64,000 nucleotides of DNA from Larus michahellis (Eukaryota; Chordata; Aves; Charadriiformes; Laridae). The DNA lies in NCBI RefSeq assembly GCF_964199755.1, contig NC_133900.1:16135201-16199200 (forward strand), given 5' to 3'. Shown one piece after another: positions 12,800 through 23,690 of this stretch (the stretch's first letter is position 1; every line of letters begins with the position of its first letter). Position numbers and translations under genes: made by a program. The notes below the pieces were generated by a model. It did no database searches, was not told the DNA's origin, and saw only the letters and a program-made list of their open reading frames with translations.

Positions 12800-14191
12800 C
12801 GTTTTCCCTTTCTTGTTTATTTCTTGATTCTTGAGTCCTGTGTAGCATTAAGAACAATAGCAAGATCAAGATGCTTGTTTGCTCTGAATGTATACAGTTA
12901 TTTCAGATGTCGAATATCTAAATGTTTTGTCTGTGTGCGTAATACCATCGTTAACTTCTTGTTTCATGTTAGGAACCTGAAATGACTGTACCGTTTTATA
13001 ATTAGAAATGTAAAGAGGGGACAGTGGGTGGGAGGGTCTGTTATTTTTATAGCAAGATGTTCCTTGTATTTAGTGAACATTTAAAATGGTTTTGTACTTG
13101 TCAAAATATACATTCCATCCATTTCCAAAAGAGAATTATTTTTATTTAGAGTAGTTTCTAAGCAAACAGAAAAAAATGTGGCATCCCATTTGTAGGCAGT
13201 TCATGAACCGAGCAGAAGTATCCCGGTTTTCAGTGATGGCTCCAGAGCTTTTTTCCAGCTGGGTCCCTTCTCAGCCGCTGCAGAGCCGTACCAGCAAATG
13301 CCGATGTTCGAAAGGGAAGAAAAATCCCGTACGAAACAAATACCACATGGATCAGTGCAAAGCTACCGAAATAACTTCCAGTTCGGAGACAATGGTCTGT
13401 CCCAGTGAAATTCTCCGAGTTGGTCAGTCCTGCTGTGGGTTTACTGGGAGGCCGCTGGCCCTGCCCCTGCCTGGGGGGGTGACAGGGTTGTCACACTCGG
13501 GCACTGCGGCTCTGGCCGTGCTGCGGCTCCCTCAGGATGGCAGCCTGTTTTTGACGGAAACTGTTTTGCTGGTGAGGCGGTGGGTTTCTGCAGGCTGACC
13601 ACCTTGTGTTTCCTCTGACTGGGGAAACGACCCTTCATCTCCACGTTTAAAAAAAAAAAAAAAGAAATTTCTTTCTCCAGCCAGCTGCGCTTTGGTTTGT
13701 GAAACACCTACCAAAAGACCATGGCAAAATCACACAGTGGCATTTGCACAGGCACTTCTTTTTCTTGGAGTTAGCTTATTTCCCCCCCACACCCCACTAC
13801 CTGTGACTTGCTGCCAAAACAGCGCGGTAGCAGTTTGTGAAGCAAGCCTTTTTTTTTTTTTCTCCTAGCGTTACTTTCTGTACAGTATTGCAAACATACT
13901 TTAACTCTTTGCTGATATTTTATAACGTATACATCTTCTCCCCCAATGCACTTTATCTCTCTTGAAAAATGTGGGAGTCGGAGAACTACCATCCTAAAGG
14001 GATTTGCCTGAAATCATGAGGCACACACTTTTTATCAATTTTTTTTTCCTTCTTGCTTCGTTATATACTGTAAATGCTAAAGAGCACGGACAGTGACTCA
14101 GCTGGGGGAAGCACCAAAATGTTGAGGCTAATATTTGGAAGCATTATTCAGTAGTACAACATGGCTATTTTTGTTATATAGAGGATTATAA

Positions 14192-14199
14192 TGTAAATA
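14192..14199 (+). promoter_or_regulatory. Pumilio response element candidate
   Basis: TGTAAATA is an exact PUF consensus about 90 bases before the AATAAA at 14289. It is only meaningful if this block is transcribed as distal RNF150 3'UTR. Confidence 0.25.
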
Positions 14200-14288
14200 T
14201 GTGAGACTGTGTTATTATGTACTAGTAAAATATTGCAACTCTCGAAGGTAAGATGGTGAATTCCAAGGAATTTTATTGCAAGTTTTTT

Positions 14289-14294
14289 AATAAA
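14289..14294 (+). terminator. Distal poly(A) signal candidate
   Basis: A canonical AATAAA in an AT-rich block, followed within about 30 bases by TGTGG and TGTTTTCT, which suit a GU/U-rich downstream element. It would give RNF150 a 3'UTR of about 8.1 kb if used. This is an inference that needs RNA data. Confidence 0.3.
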
Positions 14295-14310
14295 ACGAAT
14301 CTGATTACTG

Positions 14311-16858
14311 TGGCGTACATGTTTTCTAACAGGCTGTGTAAAACTGGCATATCCTGATGTGTGAAACTTGCGGATTGTTTCATCCTGAGCTTAGACGCTG
14401 CAGACTTTGGCAGTCACCGGCGGCAGAAGCTACAGGGGGAAGGGACCCGAGTGGCAGCCTGGCCTCCGTGCCACCGCTCCAGCCTGTCACTGCCCTGGTC
14501 CCCTCTGTCCTTCAGCTTCTTTTGATGAGAAAGCAGCGGCTGGGGGGGGGAGAGGTAAAAGTTTTTCCCTAAGGGAAAGCTGCAGCCTCATCCCAGACGC
14601 TGGGCATGATGTGTCAAAATAGCTTTAAAAGGTGACAGACGGCTCCGCCATGCCTCGGTAGGAATGGCACCGCCGTTCAAGGGGTCATCTGGCTGCTCTT
14701 TGATCGGCCATTGCTCCATGTCCCTGGGAGCGAGGGGACATGGGAGAGCCCCAGGGATTGTAGCGCCATCCAGCATAGGTGTGCTGCTTACAAGAGCTTC
14801 GAGGCACAGTGAAAATCCTGCTAAAAGAAATTTAAGAGACTTAAAGAAAAGTTTTCCAGCAGAGGCAGAAGGCGGCAGACAGGAATCCCTGAAGGAGGGC
14901 CAAATCCTGGCCCCAGCCGCAGCCCCCCCACCGTGGGAGCCTGGCCAGCCCCATCCTGGCCCACGTTTCATGCATGCTGGCCGGTGCCTCCAGCACAGAT
15001 GCCTCTCCCAGAGCCGCAGCGATGTGTTAGGCATCGAGGTGCCAAATCGGCTGGGGCTCTAACTCGGATTTCACCCAGGGGTGAGGAAGGCAGCAGCCGT
15101 GGGATGGATCACACCCGCTTCCCCCAAATCCCCTTGCTCCCGTGCACCCACCCTCCTGCTGGGCGTTGCTCTGGCTCTTCATGATGGAGGGGCAGCAACG
15201 TGTCTCAGGGCTGGAAAACCGCATGTGACTTAACGTGGTTTTATCAGCAACGCTGGGAATTATTTTTCCCCTCCCAACCCGCGGCACAGCCTGGAGCTCC
15301 CTGTCCCACCAGCCCTGCTCCAAGCACAGAAGCCCTCCGCATCGCAACCGACCCTGGGCTGCTTGTAGAGGGAGATTTTAGGTATTTCTAGCCAAGGAAT
15401 CTGGTCTCGCTCTTCCCCACATGGCTCCCCCCCGCCCGCCGCTTTGTTCTCTGCCTTCATTTAATAACGGGGCAGGGGAGCGAGGGAGCGGGGCGGGTTT
15501 TCCTTGGCAGGCAGCTGTGCGCAGTTGCAATGCGATCTGCACACACAACACAGCTGCCGCCCGTGCTGCGGATCCGGCGGGAGGCAGCAGGAGGAACGCA
15601 GCCTGGAGCTGCTGGGAAGGGCAGCAGGGCTATAAATAACGAGGGGCGTAAGGCAATTAATTCCAGGATACAAGCACATACTTAGGGCTTGGGTTACGTC
15701 ACTCTCTGCTGTATATGGGATTCACTTCTGGGCAAAATACACAAATAAAGCTGGGCTGCTCTATGCTGTTTTTTTTCTTTTTTTTTTTTTCTCCAGAAGG
15801 AATAAGCCAAATAGTATTTACTCCTGTGATTCAAGGAGGTGACCCTCACACCTGTCACAGCCAATGGAGAGGACTCGGGATTCAAAGGGAATTTTTCCCC
15901 ATTTGCATTGTGCGATGATTTGCACGACCCAGGGTCACTTCTGTCCTGTGATCTCCAAACCACGCAAGGAAAGAAAGCAAGCTTTGTGCTGCACGCTGTG
16001 GGGTGCCCGAAGGGGAGACACAGTGGTCTGTGCTGGGTCTTGGGGAGCCACTCTGGAAAAAACACTCTGAGAAGACATTCTGTAACACAGGGAGATCTGG
16101 TGGCATCCCAGAGGAAAGAAGAGGACTTCATGGCCCAAAGGAAAGCTAATGGGTTGGTGTATTTACCGTAGGTAAGCCATAGGAAATCAGTGCTCAGTAA
16201 GCGAGGGTGTAGTTTTGCAACACTCTTGTTCCTCAGCTTTTGATCCCCGTGCAAACAAGCTGCCAGCAAGCCCTGACAGTGGCAGAGGCGGGCAAGGTGT
16301 CACCACCCTCATGTGCCTGGGCTACCCTCTGCTGCAGGCTGCCACGTTGCTCCTCTGGACATTCTCCTGGACATTTACATCTCAGTAGCTTGGCTTTATG
16401 GTCCATCCTCTCACCTGAGAGCAAAGGCAGGCTTGCATGGAGAGGCCGGCAGTGACTCATGGTGGCTGAAGCCCAGGCAGATGTCCCTCCTCCTGCTCCA
16501 GCTAGGAAGCATGGTAGCTCTTGGCAGAGGGACAGAGCAGCCATCTGGGAGCGGTAACGCCTTAGATGTGTTGTCAGAGCCCCAGAGCTCATCTCCCAGA
16601 GCCCATAGCTCAGATTAAGTTGTTCCTCAGTCCCTGCTTGGGACAGCTGTGCAGGCTCTGACCAGCAGCCCGACGAGCCTGTGTCTGATTCAACTGAGAC
16701 CAGATGCCCACAAAGGAGTAACACCAGGGCAGTCGCCCCCATCCACACCGCTCCTGGTTTTGGAGAGGTCTGTTACATCCCTGTGGTGTCAACGCTTCCC
16801 AGCTGCAGGGGCCGAACTCACACTGTCATGTTTGTGGGATGCTGCTCTGTGCCTTGGC
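14311..16858. other. Intergenic, GC-rich, no gene recognised
   Basis: The GC content rises here and long open frames appear on both strands (for example minus 14588-15034, minus 15694-16269, minus 16233-16748). They overlap each other on opposite strands, show no domain and look like frames kept open by high GC. A TATAAATA with GC-rich upstream sequence lies at 15631-15638. A T-rich run interrupted by a C is at 15770-15791. Confidence 0.6.
15631..15638 (+). promoter_or_regulatory. TATA-box-like element
   Basis: TATAAATA sits immediately after a G/C-rich block (GGGAAGGGCAGCAGGGC). This resembles a core promoter, but no gene can be attached to it, and such 8-mers also occur by chance. Confidence 0.2.
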
Positions 16859-17222
16859 ATAGAATCATAGAATGGTTTGGGTTGGAAGGGACCTTAAAGA
16901 CCATATAGTTCCAACCCCCTGCCCTGGGCAGGGACACCTCCCACTAGACCAGGCTGCTCAAAGCCCCATCCAGCCTGGCCTTGGACACCTCCAGGGATGG
17001 GGCATCCACAGCTTCTCTGGGCGACATGTTCTGGTATCTCACCACCCTCACAGTAAAGAATTTCTTCCTAATATCTAATCTAAGTCTCCCCTCGTTCAGT
17101 TTAAAACCATTACCCCTTGTCCTATCACTAAACTCCTTCAGTCCCTCTCCATCTTTCCTGTAGCCCCCTTCAGGTACTGGAAGGCTGCAATAAGGTCTCC
17201 CCAGAGCCTTCTCTTCTCCATG
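16859..17222 (-). mobile_element. CR1 LINE, 3' fragment
   Basis: A CR1 3' end on the minus strand. The plus strand opens with AGAATCATAGAATGGTTTGG and runs through the CACCTCCCACTAGACCAGG block. The minus strand keeps the terminal ORF motif [18 protein letters not shown] and ends in LDGALSSLV. It is very close to the copies at 11893 and 22383, which suggests the same subfamily. The 5' boundary blends into degraded sequence near 17222-17250. Confidence 0.93.
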
Positions 17223-17584
17223 TTCTCGCTGCCTTTCTCCAGACCCCGCTGCCCTTTCCTTAACCGGACAGTGTGGGGGTTCCTGGCCAGAGCACGACAC
17301 CAGGAAGGAAGGATGAAGACGGGGACGTAGCCAAGGTATCACCCGGCGCTGTGATGGGAAACACTCCCAGCCCCATATGGGCTTTCGGATGGTACCGACG
17401 CAGAGTGCAAATCGTGCGCCCCAGCCCCGAAGGCTGGGGGTGCCCGGGGGTGCCAGTCCACCCCCTGTCTGTCGCGATGTTTGTGACATCCCATGTTGTC
17501 TGCCAAGCGTCTGCCTCTGGAGGCAGAGGAGCGAGGGTTAGAGGGGAGGGAGGGCGAGGTATGGCTGAGGTAGAAATGTTTCCC

Positions 17585-17638
17585 CACACACACACACACC
17601 CCCCCCAAAAAAAAAAAAAAAAAAGAAAAAAAAAAAGA
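17585..17638 (+). repeat. Compound simple repeat (CA)n-C8-A18
   Basis: A dinucleotide CA run is followed by eight C and then a long A run broken by one G. It sits directly on the edge of the CpG-rich block that follows. Confidence 0.9.
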
Positions 17639-17639
17639 G

Positions 17640-17995
17640 TGAGGAAGGGCGTTTATCCCTGCCGGGAAGGCGGAGGGAGCTGCTCCCTCCCTGCCTTCCC
17701 CTGGCCGGGTCTCTCCAGCAGGAGGCTCCCCCGCCTCGACAATCCATAGGCCGCGCCGGGCCTGCGCCGGCACCCGGGGGCTTCCCTCGCGCCGGGGAGA
17801 CACGCCCTCCCTCCTCCGCGGGCGTGAGGGAGCGCGGGGGCGGCGGCGGGTCGTCCCCCTAAAAGCCCCGAGCCCCTGCGGGTTTGGGGCGCAGCCCAGC
17901 ACCCTGCCGGACGGGGACGGAGGGTCGCTTAATTAAAAGGCTGCAATTAGCCCTTGACAGCCACTTGGAGAGGTCCCCCGGGGGGCGTTTGCGGG
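17640..17995. promoter_or_regulatory. Orphan CpG island
   Basis: CpG density is very high: I count about 21 CpGs in the roughly 125 bases from 17730 to 17855, and about 7 more in the next 90. This is as dense as the TBC1D9 promoter island, but no recognised gene begins here. The island ends in CTTAATTAAAAGG (17929-17941), a homeodomain-like AT motif. It could be the promoter of an unannotated non-coding RNA or an enhancer-associated island. No exon with a known protein is visible on either strand. Confidence 0.6.
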
Positions 17996-20954
17996 AAAGC
18001 CCAGGAAAGGTGTGAGGGCAACTGGGTTTGTGGCCGCTGGCGCATCCGTCTGGCCTGGTGGCCAGCAGATTCGGCAAAGGGGAGCAGGGCTGCTGCCCCG
18101 GTTCATGGAGAGGGGAAAACGAAGTGAAACCCGGCGAGGGCATTTGGTGAGGGTGACTTCAGCAGCAGGAGTGGGGCTGGAGGCCAGCGCTGCGGCCCCC
18201 ACCACAGCCCAACCCCCGGGTGAAGGAGGGGACACGTTTCAGCCACGCTTTAGCTAAAGGAGTGTTTTTTAAAGCAAGCTGCTGTTTGTGCACACGGCCA
18301 CGCCGTTTAAAAGGGTTATTTTGTCATGGCTTTGGCTACGGATTGGTCTGTGGAGGAAGAGACGTAGGCACGAATTGCCAGAGTCACCCGGCTTGGGGTC
18401 ACCGTGACAGAGTCACCATGCACTTGAACTTGCAGGGCTTTGGGTGGGGAAAAAAAAACACAAGCTGAAGCATGATGCCCGTTGTAGGGTGCCAGATCTC
18501 ACGTCCTATTCCAGCCCAACCAGGAGAAACCCCCATTTGTACACAGACACCTTTAACTGGACACAATTCAGACGAAATCCAGGTCGGCTTCAGTACCGTT
18601 CATCAGCTCGGGCTGTTGTCCTCACCTACCCAGGCTGTTTCGTGCCTGCAAGGTACAACACAGGCTGGCGGTACAGCCTCAGGGTGTGAATTACTTCACC
18701 CCCCCACCACCCTGGTGTGTATTCACCTGCAGAGAGATGTTGGGGAGATGCTTTCTCCTCCCAGCAGCGCTGCCCGGGAGCAGCTGGGGGTTGTTCACAC
18801 GCCGGTGGCTCCGGAGGAGCTTTGGGAAGGCAGGAGATGAGTTTTGCTTTCAGCCTGGCTGGGAGTGAGAGTCAGAAAATAGCTAAGAGTGGCTGAAGAG
18901 AATCGCACAAAGGTGTGATACTTACGGTGCTGTTTTGGTTAGGGTGGCGTTTTTAAAATAATAGTACTAAAGGACAATAGAGAAGGGGGGTTTATTATGG
19001 AGACTTGACTCTGACTGACTTTCAGCTGTGAAACTGCTCTGAAAAGGTCGTTAGTGCCAAGGGAAAAAAACTTCTCTATTTGCTTTTGCTCAGAGAAGCC
19101 CTAAATACCCGCAGCTGCCAAAGCTCCCTGGCTGCGTGTGGTTACTCATTTGCAATGCCCAGCCCAGGTCATTCCCGCTAAACCAGGTGTGCGGGAGGGG
19201 GGAAGCAGGGAAGGCAATTGCAAGACCTGGAGGGGGGGGCTGGTGGTATAAAGCAAACCCCCTGAGCTGGGGGAAGTGCTGCTTGTTTTGTTTCCTTTCA
19301 CTTGCTGTGCCTTAGAAGCTTTTTTTTGTGTTCTTTTGAGGGGAAGAAAAGGGCTCAGAGCAGCGCTGGGGGAGCTGTTCTTCAGGGTGTGAAGAAAGGA
19401 CTCGCCTGTGCTTTGACTGGTAGGAAAATATGTTGGTTTTTTTTCCTTGAAGCTGGTTTTCCCTTGCTGGAGTGGTTTGCCCAGGTTGTGGTCTAAAGTG
19501 CTCCGTGAGTGAGTGTGCTTGGTGTATTGCTACGAAGGACCCCTTGCTCTGCCTGGGTTTGTTGTGCGCCCCTTATTCAAAGGGAAACCTTTTTTCCCCC
19601 AAAATAACTTGGGGTGGGGGGGTCCCTGGTGGCTGGCTCCTTGTCAGGGTGAGAAGGGAGCGTTTCTCTGAGCTGGGGTCTTGCTCAGCTGCAGGACTCC
19701 CCTGGGCTGGCCATGAGGCTGAGCTGTGCCTCCCCGGCCCCCCCTGCGGAGCAGGGCTGTAGGGGGCAAGGGGGCAGGTGGGTTTCACTCACGTTTCTGT
19801 GAAGCCTGATGAATTCCCCCAACCCTCCCACTACCCAAGAGGGAGACATCCACCTCTGGAGGTGGTCCGGTGGATGAAGTCCGTATCAGAAGTGTCCGCT
19901 CAGCAGCGCTGGTGCCTTAAATGCCCTCGGGAGCGATGCTCCCACTAGAGGTGGGCGATGCGGGAGGGCTGTGTGGGCAGGGGTGAGAACCACAACGTCG
20001 CTTTTCCCAGGCAGATCGGTGTTAAAAGGCCCTGAGGACATCAAACCCATCTCAATTTTGGGGTCTGTAGGACCTCTGACAATCCTTGCGTAGTGTGGGC
20101 TTAATTCGGGCAAATCACTGCTGGAGCGTTGTGTGAACCGGCTGAGCGCATCCTCAGATAAAGGGCACAGAAGCAGCTAATGTCCTGGGGGGGGAGGGGT
20201 TATTGTTTGAGCACCGTACACGTGTTTTATTGGCAGCCAGGCTCCATCAGTGGCGAAGCAGCTTCGCTCTGACTGCGAGAGTTTCTCTCTCCTGCGTTGA
20301 AGATGCCAATCTTGCGCAGCGGTGAGATCATCTCCCTCGAGATGGAACTTTGCCAGTGAAGGAGCGAACCCACACTGCTGAATCTCGCTCCTCCAGCGTC
20401 TGAGATGTTAAACGGAGCATTTCAGAAACGCATTCGACCATCTCTGAGACATGAAGTCTGACACCACATGAGTGACACATTAAATACAAACTGCATGTGG
20501 GGTATAAATATGATTTTTTGACTTTCTAGCAGAAGAGTGTTAGCTTGCTTTGGCTTGCCCTTGATTGTAATTCCAGAAGTATTCCTAAATACAGTTACTC
20601 TTACTGGTGTTAGGAAATATTATCTATCTTGTTTATTTTCTAATTTGGATGGAAACAGACATTACTCCTGCCTTTTTGTTTATGGAATGCTTGCTGACAG
20701 GCCAGGGAGTCAAATGCTTTTCTTTTGCTTTAAGTACTTTACTGTAAATGTGGTCATCCTTGTTGCTCCCTTCTCACGAATTTGGTTTACCCCCTTTCAA
20801 AGGGCTGTGGCCCTCTGACACAGCTCAGGGGCTGCAGAAACTGCAGTTATTCCAAGGACCTGATTGAGAGCTTGTATTAAAGCGTTTAAAGCTCAAACAG
20901 CACCCCTGCTTCCACTTTCTCCCCTTCAGAAGGAGGTGACACTGCTGACCCTCC

Positions 20955-20979
20955 TTTTTTTTTTAAAAAAAAAAAAAAA
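20955..20979 (+). repeat. T10-A15 tract
   Basis: Ten T followed directly by fifteen A, a self-complementary homopolymer pair able to form a hairpin. Confidence 0.95.
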
Positions 20980-21112
20980 GAAAAAGCCACTTTTGAAAGC
21001 AACATGTTACAATAGTTCATTTTTTTTATAAAGATCTCAGGGGTTCAGCTGGTTGGAGGGAGGATTCAGTGTTGTGCATGTTGTGTCTGTATTAAGGAAG
21101 AAGTGTTTGCGA

Positions 21113-21134
21113 TTTTTTTTTTTTTTTTTTTTTT
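21113..21134 (+). repeat. Poly(T) run, 22 bases
   Basis: A plain homopolymer. It may mark the tail of an old reverse-strand retro-insertion, but no source element is recognisable beside it. Confidence 0.95.
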
Positions 21135-21611
21135 AAATGGAAACCATTGGAGCTGGGAATGGATGATCTTGGACCACTGGTGTGAGCTGTGAGAGCACAA
21201 GCTCAGCAGGGCTGTGTGGGAGGTGCCGTTTGGGACTTTCCTGCTGGAGGGATGCTGGTGGCTGAAGGAGACGACCAGTGTCTCAGGCTGGGGCAGTATC
21301 TTGGTGGGAGACCCATGGGACAGGACTTTGAGTTTGATGGAGGAGAGGGCAGCAGGAGACAGACCTACGAGCTGCTTGCAGACCTGCTGGCGCCTTTGTC
21401 TCCCACACATGTAAGACCCAACAGTAGAACCTAAGGGAACCTAAACTTCCCTTCCTTTTCATGATTTTTCAGCCTGGAGCCTCTGGGTCAGACCCAGTTT
21501 GCAGTTACAGCCCCACAGGTGTTGATGGCTTTATTCCTGACTCTCAGTGAGGTTGCAATCCAGCCCCCGGTTCCTCAGGTTATGCTTGTATTTCCTTTAC
21601 TGCTCACTTCC

Positions 21612-21746
21612 CATCCCTGGAGACATTCAAGGCTTGGTGAGGCTCTGAGCAATCTGATCTAGTTAAAGGTGTCCCTGCTTACTGCAGGGGGGTTGGACTA
21701 GATGACCTTTAAGGGTGCCTTCCAACCCAACACATTCTATGATTCT
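21612..21746 (+). mobile_element. CR1 LINE, short 3' end
   Basis: The plus strand reads TGGAGACATTCAAGGC, then GGTTGGACTAGATGACCTTT, and ends CATTCTATGATTCT. This is the extreme 3' end of a CR1 element, about 135 bases. The TTGGACTAGATGACC wording differs from the neighbouring copies, so it is a different CR1 subfamily. Confidence 0.9.
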
Positions 21747-22382
21747 GCAGAAGTCTTGAGGGAAGGAGGGGAAATGCTCCTGAGCATGCTTTTTCTCCAT
21801 TAGTGCTGTAATTTAGTAACTCAGATTAATGTAAGTATTAATGTAATGTAAATGCTGTAATTCAGGTTGACCTGACTTTGAGCTTATCCTGTGGCAACAA
21901 ATTATCGCATGGAAACAGCTGCAAATGAGTTATGCCTTAAAGAGAGGCCTCTTAAAAATAACTACAGTGGAGTGGGATATTCAGAAATATCTGATCTATG
22001 CAGTGCCTTTCCTGACATAGTCCAGCTTGCAAAGCAGAAGAAATAAGGAGGAAAGAAGGGGGCAGGATGTGCCAATGGCAGAGAGGTGATGCTGCTGCAC
22101 GTGAACTGACTGGGTAGGGCGAAGAGGTTGCAGAATTGTCCGTCAGGGGGGTGGTTTGGATTAGGGGCGGGTGCTTCTGCCCAGGTGATGGTGGGTTGAG
22201 CCCAGAGCAGCAGCAGAGCCACATGCTCAACTCAGGCAGGTGTTTGGCTTCATGTACGCAAGGGACTCCAGAGTGTTTCTGGGTGTGTGCATTCACGGGA
22301 CAGTTATGAAAAGAAAATTAGGAAAGGAGCTTAGAAAATGTAACCAAATGGCAGTAGCTTTACAGCACCCACACTTGCAAGT

Positions 22383-22757
22383 TCATAGAATCATAGAATG
22401 GTTCGGGTTGGAAGGGACCTTAAAGATCATCTAGTTCCAACCCCCTGCCCTGGGCAGGGACACCTCCCACTAGACCAGGCTGCTCAAAGCCCCATCCAGC
22501 CTGGCCTTGAGCACTTCCAGGGATGGGGCATCCACAACTTCTCTGGGCAGCCTGTTCTAGTGTCTCATCACCCACAGAGTAAAGAATTTCTTCCCGATAT
22601 CTAATATAAATCTACTCTCTTCTAGTTTGAAGACATTACCTGTTGTCCTGTCGCCTACATGCCCTTGTAAAAAGTCCCTCTCCAGCTTTCTTGTAGCCCC
22701 CTTGAAGTACTGGAAGGGGCTATAAGCTGTCCCCTGAGCCTTCTCTTCTCCAGGTTG
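22383..22757 (-). mobile_element. CR1 LINE, 3' fragment
   Basis: The plus strand begins TCATAGAATCATAGAATGG and follows the same path as the copies at 11893 and 16859 (CACCTCCCACTAGACCAGG, then CAGGGATGGGGCATCCACA). The element is on the minus strand and truncated at its 5' end near the CTTCTCTTCTCCAGGTTGAG segment. Confidence 0.93.
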
Positions 22758-22842
22758 AGAAGTTGCCGCATCCCAGGAAGCTGCCTGACTTCTGCCCTGT
22801 GCCCCAGCAGAGCTGCACTGCTGGGCCCGGGGCTGGCGCGAA

Positions 22843-23690
22843 TGTTATTTTAAGATCCTGCACAACTTTAAGGTAGCAGCAGTTTAAGATTTATTAAGAC
22901 AGGATTAGGTTGTATGATTTTTAACAATACTTAATCATCAGCCAATTATGGGAGTGATTTAACAAAATTTGCTATAATCAACACAGTAACTTGGTTAAAG
23001 ACTTTAAAATGGTGAGGCTCACGTGAGACTTACGACAGAGTTTCCTAAATCAGATCACACACACACACAAAGAGATATAGAGGTTCATATATGATTAAGA
23101 TGTTTCCTTTTCTGCAGATTATAGTATATTTTGGTACCCAATGGTTGAAATTGAACGATACTCATTCTCTTCGGTTCATCTTCTGACAGCGGACAGTCTG
23201 AAACTCCTACCTCTTATTCCTTCGTCAGCTTCTATTGGTGGGTGGTCTGAATCACTTTGTGAAATATGGGATAGCAGCCTGCTGCGATCTCGGAAAGCTC
23301 CAAAGGGCCTCACTATAGGATTGATATTTATAGTGTTGCAAGATGATTGACTTTGGTCAGTACTTTTCCATTGTGGCCACAATTCTTGTTGGATATTCTT
23401 GGCAACTTTCTGAGTGGACTTGTGCTCTGGGCAGGAAGGGTCTTGGGAGCGCTTCCCTGGCAGCAGGAGTTCCAGGGGCGGTGAGGGAGTGCCTGGTCGT
23501 CCCAGCACATGGTACTTCCAGCAGGACAAGAAGGTACCAGATTGTCTTGACTCACTGCCCCGGTAGGCAAGGTCGGAAAGTGCCAGATTGTCCCAGCTCG
23601 CTGCACTTGCAACTGAAACAAGAGCAAATTTGGGCTTGCTGCTCTTGTAACTAAAGCAATGTTGGCTGGTGTTGACATTGCAGTGCGGCC
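22843..23690 (-). mobile_element. Probable solo LTR of an avian endogenous retrovirus (ERVL-like)
   Basis: On the minus strand the block ends with an AATAAA (complement at 22890-22895), then a TTAAACTGCTGCTACC stretch, and finishes in AATAACA at 22843. This is the poly(A) region and terminal CA layout expected for an LTR, and I associate the wording with avian ERVL-type LTRs. The other end is unsure: TGTCAACACC on the minus strand near 23669-23678 is a possible TG start. I do not see a clear target duplication or internal coding genes, so a solo LTR is most likely. It is a decayed non-coding remnant. Confidence 0.4.

Larger units (their letters stand above)
7486..14310 (+). other. Possible distal RNF150 3'UTR / downstream flank
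   Basis: There is no recognisable coding sequence here. The stretch runs on AT-rich from the proximal poly(A) signal, contains a second AATAAA at 10854-10859, a CR1 fragment at 11893-12144, purine and A runs (12550-12573, 12757-12799), and ends in an AT-rich block with TGTAAATA (14192-14199) and AATAAA (14289-14294). It could be a long alternative 3'UTR of RNF150 or simply 3' flanking DNA. I cannot decide between these from the sequence. Open frames such as 8413-8751 and 9447-9821 look like chance frames. Confidence 0.35.
17996..22382. other. Intergenic, no gene recognised
   Basis: This is moderately GC-rich non-coding DNA. It contains a T10-A15 run (20955-20979), a run of 22 T (21113-21134) and one CR1 3' end (21612-21746). 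The open frames on both strands are short, overlap each other and show no domain. Confidence 0.6.

Noticed and set aside
15694-16269. A 191-codon minus-strand frame
   Set aside because: It reads through a poly(T) run as a lysine stretch and has no recognisable domain; plus-strand frames in the same place are also open.
16944-17489. A 181-codon minus-strand frame
   Set aside because: Its C-terminal third is the CR1 reverse-transcriptase tail; the rest is unrelated flanking sequence read through by chance.
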